Source of the DNA: Bacteroidales bacterium
GTDB lineage: Bacteria; Bacteroidota; Bacteroidia; Bacteroidales; UBA12481
Direction of reading: 5' to 3'
Assembly: GCA_021160155.1 (NCBI GenBank)
Contig: JAGHDB010000346.1
Location: 1 to 6,416, forward strand
Length of the DNA stretch: 6,416 nt
This document shows positions 1-5,296 of the stretch, one piece after another; position 1 is the stretch's first letter, and each line of letters begins with the position of its first letter. The notes beneath the pieces are model-generated. The model had not been told where the DNA came from and made no database searches. It was given only the letters and a program-made list of their open reading frames with translations. Position numbers and translations under genes: made by a program.

Positions 1-217
1 CTCCGGTATTGATCATACTGTCACGGATCAGTGTCACATGCCCGACTTTTACCCCACGTACGTCAGTAATGGCATTCCATTTCCCGGTAGACATTACCCC
101 CGGTTTAATCCCAAAATCCCTGATGCGCTGTGCAAAAACGGGAGAAAAGAAGAAAAGAATACACAGAGTAAAAAAAATGTGTGATGTGATAAATGTAAGG
201 GAGTATGCTTTTTTCAT
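1..217 (-). CDS. S58 (DmpA/P1) family aminopeptidase, N-terminal part, runs off the left edge
   Basis: The first 72 codons of a minus-strand gene are present and the rest lies beyond base 1. Residues 1-29 form a signal peptide: KK at 2-3, a long hydrophobic stretch rich in F, L and I, and a likely cleavage after VFA (27-29) before Q30. The mature start RIRDFGIKPG, then WNAITDVRGVKVGHVTLIRD (47-66), matches the conserved N-terminus of the DmpA/L-aminopeptidase D-esterase family, usually written as R-x-LG-x-x-x-G followed by NAITDVxGVxVGH. Family members are N-terminal nucleophile hydrolases that release N-terminal residues from peptides or amides after self-cleavage; the cleavage site and catalytic serine would be outside the window. 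The signal peptide implies a periplasmic or secreted enzyme. The gene lies 46 bp downstream of the kinase gene on the same strand and seems to have its own promoter. Family assignment is good; substrate is unknown. Confidence 0.82.
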   Translation of the reverse strand, partial: MKKAYSLTFITSHIFFTLCILFFFSPVFAQRIRDFGIKPGVMSTGKWNAITDVRGVKVGHVTLIRDSMINTG

Positions 218-239
218 AATAATTCGATCTGATAACAAA

Positions 240-247
240 CAAAGATA
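240..247 (-). promoter_or_regulatory. Bacteroidota-type -7 box upstream of the DmpA-like gene
   Basis: Read on the minus strand this is TATCTTTG, an exact match to the Bacteroidota -7 consensus TAnnTTTG. It would place the transcript start about 16 bases before the ATG at 217. No convincing -33 TTTG element is visible at the usual distance, so the call rests on one box plus position. It suggests the peptidase gene can be transcribed separately from the kinase gene upstream of it. Confidence 0.45.
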
Positions 248-263
248 ATAAAAGCCCAACCCT

Positions 264-782
264 TTAGCTTTTAGCCTTAACCATTATCCACTCCCCAAGA
301 TCATCCAGGTTAAAATCCCTGCTCCCGTCCAGTAAAATATCGGGATGGTGACCGGCCGGGAATTTCCCGTACCGCTGATACGCCTCCCAAATATAATTGA
401 TGTACCAGTCGGGCTCAGCACCCCACCGTAAATCCAGGGATTTTCTTGCGTAAAAATCCTTTTCCGACAATTCAATAAAGATCCGGATATCAATATGACG
501 GAACAGATCCCTGTCATGATAAAGCATCAATCCCTCGGTAATCACGTACGGGTTTTGCTTTAATGAAGCCAATATCTCATTCTTGAATCTATGAAAATCA
601 ATTGACTCCGGACACTCCCAATCTATATGATCCCGGATAAGCGGGATTTGCGACTCCGGCCACACAAAATCATCCTGAGAAAAAACCGGCACAGGTCCCG
701 GAGTCAGACGTTGCGCCAACTCACGGGCTAAAAAGGTTTTTCCGGCGTTACTGACTCCCCCGATACCGATTAATATCCCCAT
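264..782 (-). CDS. Nicotinamide riboside kinase-like P-loop kinase
   Basis: This is a 172-residue protein from the ATG at 782. A TTG at 791 in the same frame would add three residues (MCP), but it is weaker and would lie inside the putative promoter box. Near the N-terminus, GIGGVSNAGKTFLARELAQR contains a Walker A loop (GVSNAGKT, residues 9-16). It is followed by SQDDFVWPES (35-44), whose first Asp (37) matches the substrate-binding or catalytic Asp of human NRK1 in SQDDFFKPE. Next come DWECPESIDF, VITEGLMLY (Glu 83), a lid-like region with RKSLDLRW, and YIWEAYQRYGKFP, all in the order seen in NRK1 and related uridine-kinase-like enzymes. The expected reaction is ATP-dependent phosphorylation of nicotinamide riboside to NMN in NAD salvage, in the cytoplasm. 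At 172 residues it is a little shorter than human NRK1 (199). A related nucleoside or small-metabolite kinase cannot be excluded. Confidence 0.75.
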   Translation of the reverse strand: MGILIGIGGVSNAGKTFLARELAQRLTPGPVPVFSQDDFVWPESQIPLIRDHIDWECPESIDFHRFKNEILASLKQNPYVITEGLMLYHDRDLFRHIDIRIFIELSEKDFYARKSLDLRWGAEPDWYINYIWEAYQRYGKFPAGHHPDILLDGSRDFNLDDLGEWIMVKAKS

Positions 783-788
783 GGGACA

Positions 789-796
789 CAAAAATA
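789..796 (-). promoter_or_regulatory. Possible Bacteroidota-type -7 box of the kinase gene
   Basis: On the minus strand this reads TATTTTTG, an exact TAnnTTTG match. Only six bases separate it from the ATG at 782, so transcription starting at the usual distance would give a leaderless or nearly leaderless mRNA. No -33 partner is clear. The A/T-rich setting makes a chance match possible. Confidence 0.33.
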
Positions 797-824
797 ATGA
801 TTCAGATTTTTTTTCCTGACCATC

Positions 825-2840
825 ATGACTGCAATAATGATTAATTTTCAGGTCGATTTATATATTTCTATGAAACAACCTGAAACAGAAAAGATACGGC
901 AATTACTGATACTTGCCGAAGCAGTGGTCAGGGGAGAGAACGGCAAACCTTATTATGACCGGTTTTTCGAAGCTGTCCATTTGGTCACACCTGAAGAAGT
1001 AGTCTTTATAGTAGATGAACTGTACCGTAAACAATATCCCATTGACCAACTTAAAACCGGAATCAATAAATTTTTGAATTTCTTTTTCCGCACGCTCGAC
1101 TCCTATCCTCTGATCAAACCGGCACCGGGGACTTTCCTGCATCTGATGATGCTTGATAACCAGCGTATGGAGGCTATTCTCGATGCCCTCCGGCCTTATA
1201 TCAAACAACTGAATAACAAACCGGCAGCAGAGAAGCCGGCCCATTCCCGGGCAATTGAATTATTGGAACAATTGCGGTCATTCAACAACCACTATCTCAT
1301 TAAAGAAAATATCCTGTTCCCCGCACTGGAACAAGCCTGGCCCGATTACCGGTGCGTACAGGTGATGTGGTCATTTCATGATGACATCCGGCAAAACCTC
1401 AAAACAGTATTGGAACTCCTGAAAACAGATCAATTCGATACGGAAATTTTAAATCCGCTTTTTGGCAAAGTCTTTTTTGATATGCTTGCCATTAAATTCC
1501 GTGAAGATCGCATTCTTTTTCCGGTTATACATAAAACTTTCTCACTGCAACAACTTCAGGAAATGCTGGAGGAGAGTATCGATATCAAATTTCCATTCAT
1601 TAAACAACAAGAAATGAGTGAACTGATCAATAATTCAAAAAACCGGAAAAGTCAATTGAAAACCCTGCTCCTGAAAATCCATGAAGGGGTTGACCCCGAA
1701 CAGGTAAAAGCTGAACTGATTGATGTGCTGCAGGAAGTTTCCTACGGAGAAGTAGTAGAAGTAGAACAGGAACTGATCGAAGAGGGTATGCCTGCTGAAG
1801 AGATTCAAAAATTTTGTGATATACATTCTTTGGTATTGGAAGGAAGCATTGATCTCTCCGGCGTCAAAATTGTTCCTCCCGGACACCCTGTTGATACATT
1901 CAGAAGAGAAAATGCAATGCTTAAGGAAACCACCGGAAGGGCACGCAACCTCTTAAATCAACTGGCTGAGCCTGGAGAAAAAGAACAGGAGCTGATCCTT
2001 CATCTTCTTGCAGAATTTAACAGCCTGATGGATGTGGACAAGCATTACCAAAGGAAAGAATACCTGCTTTTCCCGTTTCTTGAAAAGAAAGGAATTACCG
2101 GTCCTCCCAAAGTTATGTGGGGTAAACACGACGAGATCCGTGAACGGATAAAAGATGCTATCGAAATATTGCGAACGCCCGGCCTTTCTGCCGCGGAACT
2201 TCTCGGGAAACGGCCTCTGCTGTTTGACCCGGCACTTAATAGTATTGATGACATGGTTATTAAAGAAGAAGAAATACTCTTTCCGATGAGTCTTGATAAC
2301 CTCTCCGAAACCGAATGGTTCGATATCTACAAGCAAACACTGTCTATTGGATTTTGTCTCTATGACCCTGTGGATGAATGGAAACCAACTGGTATTGAAA
2401 TATCAGAACAGAAAAATTCAACCCTTAACGACTCTTCCATACAATTGCCATCCGGAAGTTTTTCGACTGAAGAAATAATGGCTATTCTTAATACTTTGCC
2501 GGTAGATATGACTTTTGTGGATCAAAATGACAAGGTTAAATATTTCTCCCGGGGATCACACCGGATTTTTACCCGGAGCCGCTCTATTATCAACCGGGAT
2601 GTCCGCCTGTGCCATCCCCCGGGCAGCGTACATATTGTTGAAAAAATCCTGGAGGATTTTAAAACAGGTAAAGCCGATCGGGCCCCCTTCTGGATACAGA
2701 TGAACAACCGGTTTATCTATATTGAATACTACGCCCTCAGAAATGAAGCAGGTGAATATCTGGGCACTCTTGAAGTATCGCAAGATTTGACCGAACAGAG
2801 AAAACTCGAAGGCGAACAGCGAATTTTGTCTTATGAATAA
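825..2840 (+). CDS. Tandem DUF438-hemerythrin-like protein with C-terminal PAS domain
   Basis: A cytoplasmic protein of 671 residues with no signal peptide or membrane segment. Residues 264-514 are a typical DUF438 plus hemerythrin-like unit: SELINNSKNRK, QELIEEGMPAEEIQKFCDIH, PPGHPVDTF, KHYQRKEYLLFPFLEKKGIT, VMWGKHDEIR, EEEILFPMSL, ending IGFCLY. Candidate metal ligands include H407, E412 and H435; the usual His of the last hemerythrin helix is not evident. Residues 17-258 are a diverged copy of the same unit (HYLIKENILFPALEQ, VMWSFHDDIR, REDRILFPVI). Residues about 545-660 are a PAS domain of the type attached to this family (CHPPGSVHIVEKILEDFKTG, EYLGTLEVSQDLTE). No kinase, cyclase or DNA-binding output is present. 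A role in oxygen, NO or redox sensing is inferred from the domains only. The first 15 residues look unrelated to the domain, so the ATG at 870 (Met16) may be the true start; it would also widen the gap to the divergent kinase gene from 42 to 87 bp. Confidence 0.85.
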   Translation: MTAIMINFQVDLYISMKQPETEKIRQLLILAEAVVRGENGKPYYDRFFEAVHLVTPEEVVFIVDELYRKQYPIDQLKTGINKFLNFFFRTLDSYPLIKPAPGTFLHLMMLDNQRMEAILDALRPYIKQLNNKPAAEKPAHSRAIELLEQLRSFNNHYLIKENILFPALEQAWPDYRCVQVMWSFHDDIRQNLKTVLELLKTDQFDTEILNPLFGKVFFDMLAIKFREDRILFPVIHKTFSLQQLQEMLEESIDIKFPFIKQQEMSELINNSKNRKSQLKTLLLKIHEGVDPEQVKAELIDVLQEVSYGEVVEVEQELIEEGMPAEEIQKFCDIHSLVLEGSIDLSGVKIVPPGHPVDTFRRENAMLKETTGRARNLLNQLAEPGEKEQELILHLLAEFNSLMDVDKHYQRKEYLLFPFLEKKGITGPPKVMWGKHDEIRERIKDAIEILRTPGLSAAELLGKRPLLFDPALNSIDDMVIKEEEILFPMSLDNLSETEWFDIYKQTLSIGFCLYDPVDEWKPTGIEISEQKNSTLNDSSIQLPSGSFSTEEIMAILNTLPVDMTFVDQNDKVKYFSRGSHRIFTRSRSIINRDVRLCHPPGSVHIVEKILEDFKTGKADRAPFWIQMNNRFIYIEYYALRNEAGEYLGTLEVSQDLTEQRKLEGEQRILSYE

Positions 2841-2911
2841 GCAATCCTTATGTGTAAAATAACGACTCAAACCATCGTACCATCAATCAGTTAAATCCAA
2901 ACACTTATCCC

Positions 2912-4645
2912 ATGCCTAAATTATTGTACCTGTTCAGTATCGCCGTTTGGATGAGTTTGTCGCTCCAGGTTCAAACCCCTCTGAAAGAACGGCACCTGGT
3001 CAAAATCAAAATTGAACAACAAGCAAATTTTCGCCTGCTGGAAGATCTGCATCTCGATCTGGCTACACAACGAATGGGCCGTTACGCTGAAGTGGTAGCA
3101 ACAAACGACGAAATCCGTGAGATCCGCAAACGGGGATTTGAAACTGAGATCATCCCTGTTGACCCACCCGGAATGACAATCACCCAGTACCGTTCTTACG
3201 AGGAGATCATTGCCCTGTGTCAGCAATATGCTGCAGAATACCCCGATATCCTGATTCTGGATACTCTGGGTTTCAGTCAAACCTGGCACCTCTGGATGCC
3301 GGTGTTGAAAATTTCAGACCATCCTGAAACGGAAGAGGATGAACCAGCCGTGTTATATGATGGTCTGCACCACGCACGTGAACCGGTTGGGATGGAAAGC
3401 GCCATCTATATCATGGAATACCTTCTTAAAAACTACGGAACAGATGACCAGGTCACTCAATGGGTCAATGATTATGAAATCTGGTTCATTCCGATCATCA
3501 ACCCTGAAGGTTATAAATATTTGATCGACAATAGTCTGACCAGTCCCTGGTGGCGCAAGAACCTGCGGGATAATGATGAAGACGGCGCTTTTGATCCGAA
3601 TGTAGACGGAGTAGACCTTAACCGCAATTATAATTACTATTGGGATATGGGATCCTCAGACTGGGGCAGCTGGACCTACCGGGGCCCGGAACCTTTCTCC
3701 GAATCAGAAACCCGGGCCAAACGGGCTCTGGCACTGAAACAAAAATTTTTACTTTCACACTCCTACCACTCTTACGGCGAAGTGATCATCTATCCGTGGA
3801 GCGACCTGAGTCCGCCACCCGACAGGGATCTGATCGCTGAAATAGCCGGTGAAGTTGCTAAAAGAATTCCAAGTGTGACCGGTAATGGAAGCTACGATAC
3901 CCGTACCAGTACAGGCCGTGTGGGATTCAGTAAAAACTGGATGTATGCAGTAGCCGGAACTATTGAATTTACCGTTGAAACAGCCGCACAATTCGTGCCA
4001 CCCGTCAACCAGGGAATGGCTATTGCCCGCTCCAATCTGAACGGCGGACTTTACCTGCTCGAAAGGATGCGTGGTCCGGGTATCACCGGACATGTGACGG
4101 ATGAAGCAACCGGCCAGCCACTGGTGGCTACTGTGAAACTGCTTGGATATGACAATGATCTGATCACTCCCAGAACAACAGATTCTATCTATGGCCGGTA
4201 CTGGCGCCTTACCCAATCCGGCACCTATTCACTCCGGTTTTCATGCGATGGATATGAGGCACAGATTATACACCAGATTGAAGTGAATGATTCAAACTGG
4301 ACCGATGTTTCAGTCGCCCTGAAACCTGTTTCAACCGGTACCGGCCAACTGATTATTTCTAAACCCGTTTTACTGTCGGGACTGAAAGGATACCCTAATC
4401 CCTTCAATCAACAAGTCCATATCAACTTCCAATTGCACCATCCTACTCCCGTTATCGGCCGGATCACTGACCTGCACGGAAGAATTGTTCGTGAATGGAT
4501 CAACAACAGTCAATTACCCGGCTCTTACGAATTTTTATGGGATGGGTGTAATACCGCAGGTAGCATGGTTCCACACGGGGTTTACCTGATGTTGATCCAA
4601 GCCGGTGAAGAAATACAACTCCTGAGACTGGTGAAAATCAATTAA
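2912..4645 (+). CDS. Secreted M14 zinc carboxypeptidase with C-terminal sorting domain
   Basis: A 577-residue exported zinc metallopeptidase. Residues 1-20 are a hydrophobic signal sequence with an indistinct cleavage site. Residues 28-85 resemble the propeptide-like region common before bacterial M14 domains. The M14 domain spans about 93-385. Its zinc ligands are H154 and E157 (HHAREP) and H286 (SYHSYG). Substrate-binding residues are R215 (WWRKN) and N237-R238 (GVDLNRNY), and the catalytic Glu is probably E356 (IEFTVE). A Ca-loop-like acidic stretch, DNDEDGAFDPNVDG, precedes the NR motif. Residues 389-470 form a CarboxypepD_reg-like beta-sandwich. Residues 493-577 begin YPNPFNQQVHINF and end HGVYLMLIQAGEE...LVKIN, a FlgD-like or type IX secretion C-terminal sorting domain. 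It should remove C-terminal residues from peptides at the cell surface or outside the cell. All catalytic residues are present. It lies 71 bp after the upstream gene with no terminator between, so readthrough is possible. Confidence 0.92.
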   Translation: MPKLLYLFSIAVWMSLSLQVQTPLKERHLVKIKIEQQANFRLLEDLHLDLATQRMGRYAEVVATNDEIREIRKRGFETEIIPVDPPGMTITQYRSYEEIIALCQQYAAEYPDILILDTLGFSQTWHLWMPVLKISDHPETEEDEPAVLYDGLHHAREPVGMESAIYIMEYLLKNYGTDDQVTQWVNDYEIWFIPIINPEGYKYLIDNSLTSPWWRKNLRDNDEDGAFDPNVDGVDLNRNYNYYWDMGSSDWGSWTYRGPEPFSESETRAKRALALKQKFLLSHSYHSYGEVIIYPWSDLSPPPDRDLIAEIAGEVAKRIPSVTGNGSYDTRTSTGRVGFSKNWMYAVAGTIEFTVETAAQFVPPVNQGMAIARSNLNGGLYLLERMRGPGITGHVTDEATGQPLVATVKLLGYDNDLITPRTTDSIYGRYWRLTQSGTYSLRFSCDGYEAQIIHQIEVNDSNWTDVSVALKPVSTGTGQLIISKPVLLSGLKGYPNPFNQQVHINFQLHHPTPVIGRITDLHGRIVREWINNSQLPGSYEFLWDGCNTAGSMVPHGVYLMLIQAGEEIQLLRLVKIN

Positions 4646-4652
4646 ACGTAGC

Positions 4653-4699
4653 TGTCATTGTGTCATTCTATTTTTCAAATTCAATGCCATTCTGTCATA
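4653..4699 (+). repeat. TGTCAT direct repeats upstream of hsp20
   Basis: TGTCATTG at 4653-4660 is followed directly by TGTCATTC at 4661-4668, and TGTCATA occurs at 4693-4699. The starts are offset by 8 and 32 bases. They lie in the 133-bp gap between the carboxypeptidase and hsp20 genes, upstream of the hsp20 promoter candidate. They could be operator half-sites or chance repeats in A/T-rich DNA. Confidence 0.3.
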
Positions 4700-4726
4700 T
4701 TATTGGATTTGGAATACAATTTGAAA
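4673..4726. repeat. 9-bp inverted repeat upstream of hsp20
   Basis: TTTCAAATT at 4673-4681 is the exact reverse complement of AATTTGAAA at 4718-4726, with a 36-base spacer. The right arm overlaps the proposed -35 region of hsp20 (TTGAAA at 4721-4726), where a regulator could act. It does not resemble the CIRCE element of HrcA. The arms are A/T-rich and the spacer long, so a folded RNA or cruciform is unlikely. Confidence 0.3.
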
Positions 4727-4750
4727 GTTTGCCATTGAAAAGATTAAAAT
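4721..4750 (+). promoter_or_regulatory. Sigma70-like promoter candidate for hsp20
   Basis: TTGAAA at 4721-4726 and TAAAAT at 4745-4750 are separated by 18 bases, close to the general bacterial -35/-10 pattern. Transcription would start near 4757, giving a leader of about 22 bases that carries the ribosome binding site. No exact TAnnTTTG box is found in this gap; the nearest, TATTTTTC at 4669-4676, has one mismatch. No sigma32-like promoter is visible. Confidence 0.33.
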
Positions 4751-4764
4751 GTAAAACTAAAAAT

Positions 4765-4770
4765 AGGAGG
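4765..4770 (+). promoter_or_regulatory. Strong Shine-Dalgarno site of hsp20
   Basis: AGGAGG lies eight bases before the ATG at 4779, an ideal anti-16S match and spacing. It fixes the start of hsp20. The other start codons visible in the window have no comparable site, which fits the known weak use of Shine-Dalgarno pairing in Bacteroidota and makes this one stand out. Confidence 0.85.
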
Positions 4771-4778
4771 ACAAAACT

Positions 4779-5228
4779 ATGGCACTTGTAAAACGGAATC
4801 ATTCAGACTTACCGGGATTTCCATCCTGGTTTGACAATCTCTGGTCAAGAGATTTGATGGATTGGTCGAACTGGAATTTTTCACCGGCCCACACTACGCT
4901 GCCGGCAGCAAACATCAAAGAGAATAATGATGAGTATGAAATTGAGTTGGCTGCACCAGGTATGAAAAAAGAAGACTTTAAAATCAACCTCGACAACAAC
5001 TTGTTAACCATCTCTTCTGAGAAGCAGGAAGATAAAGAGGAGAAGAACAAGGATTACAGTCGACGTGAATTTTATTACCAGTCGTTTCAACGCTCTTTCA
5101 CTTTACCCGAGCGTGATGTAGATCAGGAAAAAGTGTCGGCAAAATACCACGACGGCATTTTATCCATCCACATCCCGAAACGCGAAGAAGCCAAAGCCAA
5201 GCCGGTAAGAGAGATCAAGATCTCATAA
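4779..5228 (+). CDS. Hsp20/alpha-crystallin family small heat-shock protein
   Basis: A 149-residue ATP-independent chaperone that holds unfolding proteins in the cytoplasm, usually as a large oligomer. The N-terminal arm (1-42) is rich in aromatic residues (PGFPSWFDNLW, MDWSNWNF), as is typical. The alpha-crystallin domain runs from about 43 (PAANIKENNDEYEIELAAPG) to 134, with the conserved APGMKKEDFKI and AKYHDGILSIHIPK (121-134) segments. The C-terminal tail carries the I-x-I motif (I146-K-I148) that docks onto neighbouring domains during oligomer assembly. Length and order are normal for bacterial class A Hsp20. The gene has its own strong ribosome binding site and a strong terminator, so it is probably a single-gene transcript. 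Heat or stress induction is expected from the family, but no recognised heat-shock operator is seen. Confidence 0.95.
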   Translation: MALVKRNHSDLPGFPSWFDNLWSRDLMDWSNWNFSPAHTTLPAANIKENNDEYEIELAAPGMKKEDFKINLDNNLLTISSEKQEDKEEKNKDYSRREFYYQSFQRSFTLPERDVDQEKVSAKYHDGILSIHIPKREEAKAKPVREIKIS

Positions 5229-5240
5229 AAACTTCGTAAC

Positions 5241-5286
5241 CAAATAAAAAGAGCGCATTCTGAAAAAAATGCGCTCTTTTTATTTG
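5241..5286. terminator. Two-way intrinsic terminator between hsp20 and the LVIVD gene
   Basis: The arms 5241-5259 and 5268-5286 are perfect reverse complements over 19 bp, with an 8-base loop. The core is GAGCGCATT/AATGCGCTC, flanked by A-rich and T-rich ends, so each strand's transcript has a GC-containing stem followed by a U-rich run (CTTTTTATTT). It starts 13 bp after the hsp20 stop and ends 10 bp before the stop of the convergent gene, as expected for a shared terminator. Confidence 0.92.
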
Positions 5287-5296
5287 TACCACTGTA

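Noticed and set aside
9..248. Plus-strand open frame of 79 codons at the left edge
   Set aside because: It lies opposite the signal peptide and conserved start of the DmpA-like gene, whose minus-strand translation is clearly the real one. The plus-strand product has no recognisable features.
250..272. Short hairpin AAAAGC/GCTTTT at the end of the kinase gene, possible terminator
   Set aside because: Only six base pairs with two G-C pairs and an 11-base loop, overlapping the stop codon; too weak to call an intrinsic terminator.
842..849. TAATTTTC as a -7 box for the DUF438 gene
   Set aside because: It misses the final G of TAnnTTTG, has no -33 partner, and would only fit if translation starts at 870. 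Such words are expected by chance in this A/T-rich stretch.
1635..1886. Minus-strand open frames inside the DUF438 gene, including 903-1244 and 1953-2336
   Set aside because: They are opposite strongly conserved plus-strand domains and show no domain-like sequence or start signals; they are shadows.
2841..2911. Possible terminator or promoter between the DUF438 and carboxypeptidase genes
   Set aside because: No stem with a T-run and no TAnnTTTG box could be found in the 71 bases, so nothing is annotated there.
3755..4216. Minus-strand open frame of 153 codons inside the carboxypeptidase gene
   Set aside because: It overlaps the catalytic region of the M14 domain on the other strand, with composition typical of an antisense shadow and no recognisable motif.
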